This document shows positions 25,704-33,083 of a stretch of 64,000 bases of DNA, piece by piece. The DNA lies in the NCBI GenBank assembly GCA_042408445.1, contig JBHORC010000040.1:156403-220402 (forward strand), given 5' to 3'. This stretch comes from CF-46 sp042408445 (GTDB lineage: Bacteria > Chloroflexota > Limnocylindria > Limnocylindrales > CSP1-4). Under the pieces are notes generated by a model. That model made no database searches and was not told where the DNA came from. It saw nothing but the letters and a program-made list of their open reading frames with translations. Both the position numbers and the translations under genes were made by a program. Within the stretch, counting starts at the first letter, position 1, and each line of letters begins with the position of its first letter.

Positions 25704-26956
25704 CCTGCGAGCACCTCCGCGAGCGGGCGACCCGGTGACAGCGCGTGAACGCGGACCTCGTATTCGGCGAGGGCATGGCGGAGCGCGCGCGAGCGCTGGG
25801 CGCGCTGCTCCTCGACCGCCGCAGTCGGCTCCGCCACCGGCTCTCCGGATCGCCTGCGCTCGTCCCGGGCGAGACGCTCCGCCGCGTCGGCATCGAGCGT
25901 GACGACGACCGAGGTGATCCCCCTCGGCCGAAGCGCGGCGATCGGGCGGACCCAGGCCGGATCGAGGGACGGGGTGATGACGATCGCGGTCATGCCCCGG
26001 CGCAGGCGACCGGCCGCGACGATCAGCGACTCGGCGAGTGGTGTGCTGCCGTCGGCATCGACGGCAGCGAGGAGCTGCATGATCTTCAGGTGCTGCCGGC
26101 CGCCGCGGTCCGCGGGGACGATCGACTGGCGGTGGCCGTTGACGGTGAGGCCCACCGCCCGATTCTCGAGGATCGCCTTGTCCGCGATCGACGCCGCCGC
26201 GCGGACGGCCACCTCGACGGTCGACTCCTCGCCGCGGCCGCCATGGACCGAGCGCTCCAGGTCCAGGAAGATCCACGCGTCGGCGGTCTGCTCGAGCTCG
26301 AACTCCTTGACCTGGATCTCGCCGTGGCGGGCGGTCGATCGCCAGTGGATCCGGTTGAAGCTGTCGCCCGGCGCGTACGGCCGGACCGCCGTCGCGAGGG
26401 GCGAGGTCTGGAACGCCCGCTCCGGCGCGGAGTGGCTGCCCTCGATGTTCGCCGCCGGCAGCCGCCACAGCGGCAGCTTGTCGACCCGCGGGTAGACGAC
26501 GACCGCGACCCCCTGCCCCACCGCCGCCGACGCCTCGAAGAAGCCGAACGGGTCGCCGGTCCGGATCTGGAGCGGCTCGACCCGGAAATGGCCACGGCGA
26601 AGGAGCGGCGCCCGGACGAGCCACGATCGTTCGGCCCGTGAGCCCAGGGCGATCGCCCGGCCGGGAAGGCCGCCGGGCAGCGTCGTCGGGTTGTGGACCT
26701 CGAGCCACGGCTTCGGCATGCGGCTCGTGTTCCGGAGCGTGTACGTGATCTGGAGGCGGTCGCCGACGTGTCCCGTGAGCTGGTTCACGGCGTATCCGGC
26801 CTCGAGATCCGCGAGCCCGAGCCGCGTCAGGATGTACGAGCCGCCGATCACGAGAATCGCGAGGTACAGGAGGTAGAAGAGGAACTGCAGCTCGGTCGAG
26901 AACGCAGCGATCAGCAGGATCGCGGCGACGACAACGAGCTGGAACCGACGGATCAT
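25700..26956 (-). CDS. DUF58 domain protein (MoxR-associated)
   Basis: The start at 26956 is preferred because a GGGGGA element precedes it by 6 nt and two membrane helices follow at once (residues 8-24 and 27-42). The 418-residue protein then has the DUF58 signature Y-A-P-G-D-S-F-N-R-I-H-W-R-S-T-A-R and a von Willebrand A-like C-terminal half (F-L-D-L-E-R-S). DUF58 proteins act with MoxR AAA ATPases and membrane transglutaminases. Both neighbours are here, with a 4-bp overlap to the transglutaminase gene and 31 nt to moxR. Confidence 0.88.
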   Translation of the reverse strand: MIRRFQLVVVAAILLIAAFSTELQFLFYLLYLAILVIGGSYILTRLGLADLEAGYAVNQLTGHVGDRLQITYTLRNTSRMPKPWLEVHNPTTLPGGLPGRAIALGSRAERSWLVRAPLLRRGHFRVEPLQIRTGDPFGFFEASAAVGQGVAVVVYPRVDKLPLWRLPAANIEGSHSAPERAFQTSPLATAVRPYAPGDSFNRIHWRSTARHGEIQVKEFELEQTADAWIFLDLERSVHGGRGEESTVEVAVRAAASIADKAILENRAVGLTVNGHRQSIVPADRGGRQHLKIMQLLAAVDADGSTPLAESLIVAAGRLRRGMTAIVITPSLDPAWVRPIAALRPRGITSVVVTLDADAAERLARDERRRSGEPVAEPTAAVEEQRAQRSRALRHALAEYEVRVHALSPGRPLAEVLAG

Positions 26957-26987
26957 CGGCGTCCCCCGACGAACATGCCCCCGACGG

Positions 26988-27992
26988 TCACGCGCTGGCG
27001 GCTTCCTGGCTCGGTGCCCGGATCGCCCGCGGCGCATTCGGGCCGCCGGTCGGCCGTACGCCGTCGATCGGGGTGCTGTCGAGGAGCTCGCGCACGACGC
27101 TCGCAGACTGGATGTCGTGGATCGTCGAGCTCGTCTTGATGATCACGCGGTGGGCGAGCGCCGGCTCGGCGAGCGCCTTGATGTCGTCCGGGATCACGTA
27201 GTCTCGACCGAGCAGCCCGGCGAGCGCCTGGCCCGCTCGATAGAGCGCGATCGAGCCACGCGGCGAGGCGCCGAGGTAGACGTCCGGATGGGATCGGGTC
27301 GAGCTGACCAGGCGGACGATGTAGTCGGCGACCGTCGGATCGACGTAGATGTCGCGCACGGCGGACTGCATCGCCCGGAGCTCGTCGACCGTGCAGACCA
27401 CCTCGAGGTCCTCGAGGGGATGGGTCCGCTTCTGCTCGTCGAGGATCACGATCTCCTCGAGCAGCTCCGGGTAGCCGAGCCGGATCCGGAGCATGAACCG
27501 GTCGAGCTGGGCCTCCGGCAGGGCGAACGTGCCCTCGTACTCGATCGGGTTCTGGGTGGCGATGACGAGGAACGGGTCGGGCATCGAGTAGGTCGTGCCG
27601 TCGATCGTCGCCTGCCGCTCCTCCATCGTCTCGAGGAGGCTCGACTGGGTCTTCGGCGTCGCCCGGTTGATCTCGTCCGCCAGGACGACCTGGCTCATGA
27701 TCGGGCCCGGCCGGAACTCGAACTCCTGGGTCTTCTGGTTGTAGATCGAGAGGCCGGTGACGTCGGACGGCAGGAGATCCGGCGTGAACTGGATCCTGCG
27801 GAACGTGCAGCCAAGGCTGCGCGCGATCGCCTTGGCGAGCACGGTCTTGCCGGTGCCGGGGACGTCCTCGATCAGCAGATGGCCGCGGCAGAGAAGGGCG
27901 ACAAGCGCGAGGCGGACCTCGTGATGCTTGCCGATGATCACGCGCTCGACATTGGCGAGCACCTTCTCTCCGGTCTGCTCAAGGTTGGTCAT
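26988..27992 (-). CDS. MoxR family AAA+ ATPase
   Basis: A 334-residue AAA+ chaperone-like ATPase. It has Walker A G-T-G-K-T (E-D-V-P-G-T-G-K-T), Walker B V-L-A-D-E-I-N-R-A, a sensor-1 A-T-Q-N-P and the AAA lid typical of the MoxR Proper subgroup. MoxR proteins are thought to assemble or activate partner complexes, often via vWA proteins such as the DUF58 product next door. The ATG at 27992 has GAGGAG 5 nt upstream; longer in-frame readings lack this. First gene of the three-gene operon. Confidence 0.93.
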   Translation of the reverse strand: MTNLEQTGEKVLANVERVIIGKHHEVRLALVALLCRGHLLIEDVPGTGKTVLAKAIARSLGCTFRRIQFTPDLLPSDVTGLSIYNQKTQEFEFRPGPIMSQVVLADEINRATPKTQSSLLETMEERQATIDGTTYSMPDPFLVIATQNPIEYEGTFALPEAQLDRFMLRIRLGYPELLEEIVILDEQKRTHPLEDLEVVCTVDELRAMQSAVRDIYVDPTVADYIVRLVSSTRSHPDVYLGASPRGSIALYRAGQALAGLLGRDYVIPDDIKALAEPALAHRVIIKTSSTIHDIQSASVVRELLDSTPIDGVRPTGGPNAPRAIRAPSQEAASA

Positions 27993-28046
27993 CGGGCTCC
28001 TCGCGGAAAAGGGCGGCCTGGGCGGGCACGTCGTGGGGGTTGCTGG

Positions 28047-28052
28047 ATAGTA
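28047..28052 (-). promoter_or_regulatory. -10 box upstream of the moxR operon
   Basis: TACTAT on the minus strand, leaving a leader of about 50 nt before the ATG at 27992. No -35 consensus is seen. The rest of the 27993-28253 gap contains only GC-rich short inverted repeats and no supported gene. Confidence 0.4.
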
Positions 28053-28253
28053 CGTCCATGCCCCGAATGAGGTTCGCGATGGCATCTCGTCGCGTGCCGG
28101 GTGGACGAACAGCATCACCCCCTTGTGTCTGTATGGCGTCGCGACGCGCCGAAACGTTCCAATCGCCGGTTGCGGCCGTTCCCGAGGGGCCGGTCCGCGC
28201 CGCGGTGGACGGGGCCGCTGCGGGGCCCGGGCGGCGTCCACGACCGGACGGGC

Positions 28254-28469
28254 TCAGCCGCGGATGAGCGTCACGATGCCCACGGAGATCGTCATGAACG
28301 CGCCGATCGCGCTCATCGCCGCAAGGATCCACTCGCCGCCCGAGCCCGCCGCCAGCGCGACGACCGCGAACAGCAGGCTCATCACGAGCGCGATCGCCGC
28401 GAGGCCGATTCGCTCCAGCCACGGCCGCGGCTCCGGTGGTCCGCTCGTCGGGGTCGCGTCGTCGGTCAT
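28254..28469 (-). CDS. Small two-helix membrane protein, unknown
   Basis: 71 residues. A short polar, Pro-rich N-terminus is followed by two hydrophobic helices (about 21-41 and 47-69). The ATG overlaps the stop of the PBP gene by 4 bp (ATGA), so it is the last gene of the FHA-FtsW-PBP operon and is surely expressed with it. No family is recognised. Position suggests an accessory of the division/elongation membrane complex, which is inference. Confidence 0.7.
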   Translation of the reverse strand: MTDDATPTSGPPEPRPWLERIGLAAIALVMSLLFAVVALAAGSGGEWILAAMSAIGAFMTISVGIVTLIRG

Positions 28470-30034
28470 TTCGCGATCTTGAAGTACAGGGACATCAGGG
28501 AGCCGGCGAGTGGCGCCGCTCGCGCGCCGCCGCGTCCGCCGCGTTCGACGATGACGGCGATCGCGATCTGCGGATGATCGACCGGTGCGAAGCCGATGAA
28601 CCAGGAATGCGGCTCGCCGGTCCCGCCAAGCTCCGCCGTCCCGGACTTCCCCGCGGTCGGGATGCCGCTCACCTTGGCACCGGTCGTGAACTGGCGGCCG
28701 ATCGGGCTCTCGACCGCGCGCTGCATCGCGGCGGCAATGGCCGCGGCGTCCTCGGGGCTGATGACGTGCTCGAGAACCCGTGGATCGCGGGTCTGCGTCC
28801 CGTCGCGGCCCGTCAGGGCGGTGACGAGGCGCGGCTGCATCAGGATCCCGCCGTTCGCGACCGTCGACGCGACGAGCGCCATCTGGAGCGGCGTCACCTG
28901 CGTCTTTGCCTGTCCATACGAGGCGTTCGCGAGCTCGACATCGTCGAGGAACCCGCCGGGCCCGCCGGCGCCGCCGCTGACCTGGGAGGCGGCTGTCGGG
29001 AGGTCGAAGTCGATCTGCGACCCGAACCCCATCCGGCCCGCGAAGTCCGCGAGGTTGTCGCCGCCCGTCCGGAGACCTGCCAGCGCGTACCAGATGTTGG
29101 ACGACCACTCCGTCGCGCCGGCGAGGTCGAGGGACGTGCTCGGCACGCCGGCATGCTCGTGGACGCGGAAGCCCGAGACGACCAGGCCCTTCTTCTCCGC
29201 CGCCGGCTGCTCCGGAAACGTGGTCGACGCGGTGATCCGGCCGGATCCGAGGCCGGCGATCGCGGTCACGATCTTGAAGACGGAGCCCGGCACGTAGACA
29301 CCCTGCGTCGCCCGGTTCAGGAGCGGCTGGCCGTCGTTGCCGCGGACCGCGGCGAACACCTTCTCGGCAGTCGCCGGGTTGGCGACGCCGCTGTTGTCGA
29401 ACGTCGGCGTGGAGGCAAGAGCCAGGACCTCGCCCGTCGTCGGATCGAGCATGACAACGGCGCCACGTGACGAGCCGAGACCCGCGACGGCCGCCTGCTG
29501 GAGTCGCGACGAGATCGCCAGCGTGAGCTTCTGCGGGTCGTACGGGTTCAGCTCGAACTTGCGGAGCGCGTCGCTGATCGGGTTCGTACCGGCGATCCCG
29601 GTGAGCTGGCCGTTGAACTGGCGCTCGAGGCCCGCGGTCCCGAATTGGCGGGAGGCATACCCGATGATCCCGCTGAAGGCGTCGTCGGAGTAGACCCGGT
29701 AGGGCTGGCCATTCGGATCCCGCTTGTTCGACGCCAGCACCTTCCCGTCACGATCGACGATCTGGCCGCGCAACACGTTCCTCGCCGCGGCGACGACGAG
29801 CGGATTGCCCGGGTTCGTCGTGAGGTCCGGGGAGCGGACGACCTGCCAGTAGCCGGCGCCGAGGGCGAGGCCGGCGAACGCGATCGTGAGGGCGAGCCCG
29901 ACATGACCGATGGTCCGGCCGAGGGCGACCGGCGGCCGAGACCGCCGCGGGATCCGGGGCGCGCCCGCGTCGACCGGACTGACGTCAGCGCGCCGCGGCG
30001 CGGCCTCCCGGTGGGCGTCGTCCCGCCCGGTCAT
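28466..30034 (-). CDS. pbpA: Class B penicillin-binding protein (PbpA/FtsI-like transpeptidase)
   Basis: The 522-residue protein has a cytoplasmic tail of about 40 basic residues, one membrane helix (about 42-62), a dimerisation-type N-terminal domain and a transpeptidase domain. The active-site S251-V-F-K254, S311-S-N313 and K463-S-G465-T motifs are all intact. It cross-links peptidoglycan outside the membrane with the adjacent SEDS glycosyltransferase. It follows the ftsW-like gene with a 4-bp overlap, the order of actinobacterial rodA-pbpA. At 522 residues it lacks the PASTA repeats found in some relatives. Confidence 0.93.
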   Translation of the reverse strand: MTGRDDAHREAAPRRADVSPVDAGAPRIPRRSRPPVALGRTIGHVGLALTIAFAGLALGAGYWQVVRSPDLTTNPGNPLVVAAARNVLRGQIVDRDGKVLASNKRDPNGQPYRVYSDDAFSGIIGYASRQFGTAGLERQFNGQLTGIAGTNPISDALRKFELNPYDPQKLTLAISSRLQQAAVAGLGSSRGAVVMLDPTTGEVLALASTPTFDNSGVANPATAEKVFAAVRGNDGQPLLNRATQGVYVPGSVFKIVTAIAGLGSGRITASTTFPEQPAAEKKGLVVSGFRVHEHAGVPSTSLDLAGATEWSSNIWYALAGLRTGGDNLADFAGRMGFGSQIDFDLPTAASQVSGGAGGPGGFLDDVELANASYGQAKTQVTPLQMALVASTVANGGILMQPRLVTALTGRDGTQTRDPRVLEHVISPEDAAAIAAAMQRAVESPIGRQFTTGAKVSGIPTAGKSGTAELGGTGEPHSWFIGFAPVDHPQIAIAVIVERGGRGGARAAPLAGSLMSLYFKIAK

Positions 30035-31566
30035 CCGGCTCGCTCGTCTCTCGGGCGAACCGGCCCGGCGTCGATCGGTGATGCGGGGATCGGCGCGCGT
30101 CCCGCCTCGGGCGTGCTGCGGCGCGGCGCCGTTCGCCGGAAGAGCCTGGAGAGACGACCCGCCGGACGCGGCGCGGGCGGTGGCTCGACGCCGCGGTCGG
30201 AGATCGCGAGCAGGAAGCCGATGATGATTCCGTTCACGAGCAGCGAGGAGCCGCCGTAGCTGATGAACGGCAGCGTGATGCCGGTCAGGGGGATGAGCTT
30301 GAGGTTCCCCGCGGCGATGATGAACGCCTGCGTCCCGATGACGAGCGCGAGCCCGGCCGCGAGGAGCGACCGGAACTCGTCCGCGGCGGACGCGGCGATC
30401 CGGAGCCCTCGCTCGACGACGACGAGGAACAGGCCGAGGATCGCCATCACCCCGATCAGGCCCAGCTCCTCGCCGAGCGCGGCCAGCGGGAAGTCGGTGT
30501 GGACGGCCGGAATCGGCAGGCGGCCGTCGACGGTCGGAAGACCCGCCCCGAGGCCGGTCCCGAGGAGGCCGCCGCGGGCGAACGCGAACAGCGACTGGAC
30601 GATCTGGTAGCCGCTCCCCGAGGCGTCGCCGAAGGGATCGGCCCAGATGTCGACCCGGGTCTGCACCGTCGGGACGAGGCGGTACATCACATAGGCGCCG
30701 GCGAGGAACAGGAGGACGCCCACGACGACGTAGCCGACCCGCCCCGTCGCGATGTACAGCAGGAACAGGAAGACGGTGAAGAAGAGGAGCGCAGCGCCGA
30801 GATCCCGCTGGAGCACCACGACCGCGAGGGCAATGGCCCACATCGCCGCCATCGGCGCGAGGAACGGCAACGGCGGCAGGGCGATCGGGCCGATCCGCGT
30901 CGACTCCTCGACCAGCAGCGGGCGGTTCTCGCTGAGGTACCCGGCGAGGAACACCACGAGGATGACCTTCAGGAGCTCGGCCGGCTGGCCGCTGATCGGA
31001 CCGATCGTGACGCTCAGTCGCTGGCCGTTGATCTCGTCACCGAAGACGAATGTGGCGAGCAGCAGGGCAACGCCTGCCGCCGCCCACGTGTACTTGTAGA
31101 GACGCAGCCAGCGATCGCTCCGGACGGTGACGGCGAGCGTCGTCGCCAGGCCGAACGAGAGGATCAGCCAGGCGAGCTGGACGTCGCCCAGACCGAGCCG
31201 CCACGACCCGACCGTCTGGACGACCTGCTCCTGGGGGAGTCGCTCCATGAGCAGCAGGCTGATTCCCCCGAGCATCCCCGCCGTCGGCAGCAGGATCTCG
31301 TCCATGCGCCGTCCCGACAGGACGAGGACGAGGTGACAGATCGCGAGCAGCCCGAGATAGACGACCACGTGGAGCGGGTTGGCGAGGTTGAGCCCGTGCG
31401 ATTCGCCGGGGTCGGCGATCTGGCTCGTGAGCGCCAGCGACACGCTCCCCACCACGAGCGCCGCCGCCACGATCAGCAGCAGCCGCGTCTCGCGCCAGCG
31501 TGGCCGCGGGCGGATCGGCCCGAGGATCGACGGCAGGTTCGTGGCCCCGCGCGCGCCGGCGGTCAT
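30031..31566 (-). CDS. SEDS family peptidoglycan glycosyltransferase (FtsW/RodA)
   Basis: A 511-residue membrane protein with about 12 helices. It contains the SEDS motifs L-Q-R-D-L-G-A-A-L, D-F-P-L-A-A-L-G-E-E-L-G and P-F-I-S-Y-G-G-S-S, which hold the conserved Asp and Glu residues. SEDS proteins polymerise lipid II with a partner class B PBP, encoded next with a 4-bp overlap. FtsW and RodA cannot be told apart from sequence alone, but actinobacterial synteny (fhaA-fhaB-rodA-pbpA) favours RodA. The ATG has GAGGT upstream and lies 24 nt after the FhaB-like gene. Confidence 0.93.
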   Translation of the reverse strand: MTAGARGATNLPSILGPIRPRPRWRETRLLLIVAAALVVGSVSLALTSQIADPGESHGLNLANPLHVVVYLGLLAICHLVLVLSGRRMDEILLPTAGMLGGISLLLMERLPQEQVVQTVGSWRLGLGDVQLAWLILSFGLATTLAVTVRSDRWLRLYKYTWAAAGVALLLATFVFGDEINGQRLSVTIGPISGQPAELLKVILVVFLAGYLSENRPLLVEESTRIGPIALPPLPFLAPMAAMWAIALAVVVLQRDLGAALLFFTVFLFLLYIATGRVGYVVVGVLLFLAGAYVMYRLVPTVQTRVDIWADPFGDASGSGYQIVQSLFAFARGGLLGTGLGAGLPTVDGRLPIPAVHTDFPLAALGEELGLIGVMAILGLFLVVVERGLRIAASAADEFRSLLAAGLALVIGTQAFIIAAGNLKLIPLTGITLPFISYGGSSLLVNGIIIGFLLAISDRGVEPPPAPRPAGRLSRLFRRTAPRRSTPEAGRAPIPASPIDAGPVRPRDERAG

Positions 31567-31590
31567 CGCGACCTCACCGACCTCGTGACG

Positions 31591-32049
31591 TCATCGGCGC
31601 GACCGCGTCGCGGTGGAGCGAGGCCGTTCGAGGCGAAGCCGGACCTGGCCCACCTGAATGGTGTCGCCGAAGCCGAGCGGCGTGACCTCGGTCACCGGAG
31701 CCCCGTTGACAAACGTCCCGTTCGTGCTGCCGACATCCTCGACGTACCAGGCCCGCCCGCGGAACGTGAGGATCGCGTGCTCGGCCGAGACGAACTGGTC
31801 CTCGACCACGATCGCGTTGTTGACGTCCCGGCCGATCGTCGTGATCGCGTCCAGCGGCAGGGACGCACCCTCCTCCGGCTCGCCGCCCGGCGACGCGACC
31901 ACGACGAGCCGCCCCAGCTCGGCGCCAGGCTCGCGCGCCGCGGCACGCAGGTCGCCGACGAGCGCTCTCGCGATCCGGAGGAGAAAGAGGTACAGCAGGC
32001 CGAGAAAGAGCAGCCGGACGACCCAGACGGTGAGCAGGAACGGGTCCAT
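31591..32049 (-). CDS. FhaB/FipA-like membrane protein with FHA domain
   Basis: The 152-residue protein has an N-terminal membrane helix (about residues 4-26), a linker and a C-terminal FHA phosphothreonine-binding domain. The domain has I-G-R (T-T-I-G-R-D), the S-A-E-H strand, and the D-V-G-S-T-N-G-T-F-V-N-G signature. This matches actinobacterial FhaB (FipA), which links Ser/Thr phosphorylation to division. The ATG shares one base with the upstream TGA. No Ser/Thr kinase or PP2C phosphatase is present in this cluster. Confidence 0.85.
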   Translation of the reverse strand: MDPFLLTVWVVRLLFLGLLYLFLLRIARALVGDLRAAAREPGAELGRLVVVASPGGEPEEGASLPLDAITTIGRDVNNAIVVEDQFVSAEHAILTFRGRAWYVEDVGSTNGTFVNGAPVTEVTPLGFGDTIQVGQVRLRLERPRSTATRSRR

Positions 32050-32867
32050 CAGTCGCGCCGGATCGGCTCGACCGTCTCGACGAGCAGCTCGGTCGTCCCG
32101 ATCCTCAGCCGATCGCCCTGGCCGAGGGCGATCGATTCGACGCGCCGACCGTTCACCCACGACCCGTTCGTGCTGCCTAGGTCGGTCAGGACGAGGGAGC
32201 CGCGGCGCGCGTCGATCCGCGCGTGGTGTCGCGAAGCGCGGCTGTCGGCCAGGACCAGGACGTTGTCCGGCGCGCGACCGATCGTCATCGGCCGCCCGTT
32301 CAGCTCGACCGAACGACCGGATCCGTCAGAGCGGACCTCGCGGATCGTGGCCCGTGGACCGTCGGCCCCGGGGACGACGAAGACGGCGGTGGGCATCGCC
32401 GGCGGCACGGCGGCGTGTCGTGTCGTCCCGGTCCGGTCGCCGTCGCCGTCGCCGTCGGTGGCCGCCGCGGACCCGGCGGGTTCCCCGATGGCTGCGGAGG
32501 CATCGCTCATCACGATGTCGATCGCCACGTCGCCGGCATCGATCGTCGGGTCCTCGCGGAGCGTGACGCGCGGCCGGTCGAGCAGGGTGTAGCCGTGGGC
32601 GCGGGCGAACGACAGGGCCGCGTCGGCGAGGTTCGCGGCGAGTCGCGGCTCCGAGACGCGCAGCGCCGTCGCGTCCTGGGTGGCAAGCCGAACCACGAAG
32701 TCGTGAGGGACGACCGTTCGCCGGCCGTCGCGGACGCGGTTCGTCTCCATCGCCCGCTCGACACGGCGCTGGACCTGGACCGGCCGGAGCTGGGTCCGGA
32801 AGAGCCGCGCGGACTGGCCCTCGAACAGGCGCTCGAGGAACCGCTCGACGGCGGCAAGGGGGCCCAT
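32049..32867 (-). CDS. FhaA-like protein: DUF3662 plus FHA domain
   Basis: The 272-residue protein starts with a DUF3662 (FhaA N-terminal) domain of about 115 residues (F-L-E-R-L-F-E-G, V-V-P-H-D-F-V-V). A Gly/Asp/Ala-rich linker follows, and residues 180-268 form an FHA domain (T-I-G-R-A, S-R-x-H-A, D-L-G-S-T-N-G-S-W-V-N-G-R). In mycobacteria FhaA binds phosphorylated MurJ and regulates wall synthesis. It is the first gene of the operon. A TAGACT box lies 11 nt before the ATG. Confidence 0.88.
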   Translation of the reverse strand: MGPLAAVERFLERLFEGQSARLFRTQLRPVQVQRRVERAMETNRVRDGRRTVVPHDFVVRLATQDATALRVSEPRLAANLADAALSFARAHGYTLLDRPRVTLREDPTIDAGDVAIDIVMSDASAAIGEPAGSAAATDGDGDGDRTGTTRHAAVPPAMPTAVFVVPGADGPRATIREVRSDGSGRSVELNGRPMTIGRAPDNVLVLADSRASRHHARIDARRGSLVLTDLGSTNGSWVNGRRVESIALGQGDRLRIGTTELLVETVEPIRRD

Positions 32868-32878
32868 GGTGGGGGCGG

Positions 32879-32884
32879 AGTCTA
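32879..32884 (-). promoter_or_regulatory. -10 box for the FHA-SEDS-PBP operon
   Basis: TAGACT (within GTTAGACT) on the minus strand, 11 nt from the ATG at 32867. No ribosome binding site lies between. Confidence 0.5.
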
Positions 32885-32892
32885 ACAGAGGT

Positions 32893-32964
32893 CCGTTCGG
32901 GACCGACCCTTGCAGGCATGGCCCGCCCGTTCCGGAACCCTTGCAGCCGCAGCCGTTCGGGACC
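32893..32964. repeat. Three imperfect direct repeats in a divergent promoter region
   Basis: CCGTTCGGGACC occurs at 32893-32904 and 32953-32964, and the variant CCGTTCCGGAACC at 32927-32939. CCCTTGCAG follows the first two copies (32907-32915, 32938-32946). The third copy is part of a perfect inverted repeat CGGGAC / GTCCCG (32958-32973). Placement between the fhaA-like and zinc-ribbon gene promoters suggests a shared control site. Confidence 0.5.
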
Positions 32965-33017
32965 ATCGTCCCGATCCGGGCCGTACCAGCGGCGGAGGCC
33001 CCGGATACCCCCTGCGA

Positions 33018-33023
33018 TATACT
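33018..33023 (+). promoter_or_regulatory. -10 box for the zinc-ribbon protein gene
   Basis: TATACT, the best -10 match in the region, leaving a leader of about 55 nt before the ATG at 33084. No good -35 hexamer is seen. Confidence 0.5.
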
Positions 33024-33083
33024 CTCGCCCCGTTTGGTCGGGCGGCGACCGGCACCGTCAACCGCGTAGTCCCCGGGGGCACG

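Noticed and set aside
25704..26708. N-terminal 335-residue extension of the transglutaminase gene
   Set aside because: It is out-of-frame reading of the DUF58 gene; the ATG at 25703 overlaps the DUF58 stop and begins the real protein.
28040..28577. Plus-strand gene between moxR and the PBP operon
   Set aside because: Arg/Pro/Ala-rich frame lying mostly antisense to the small membrane protein and PBP gene, with no ribosome binding site or motif.
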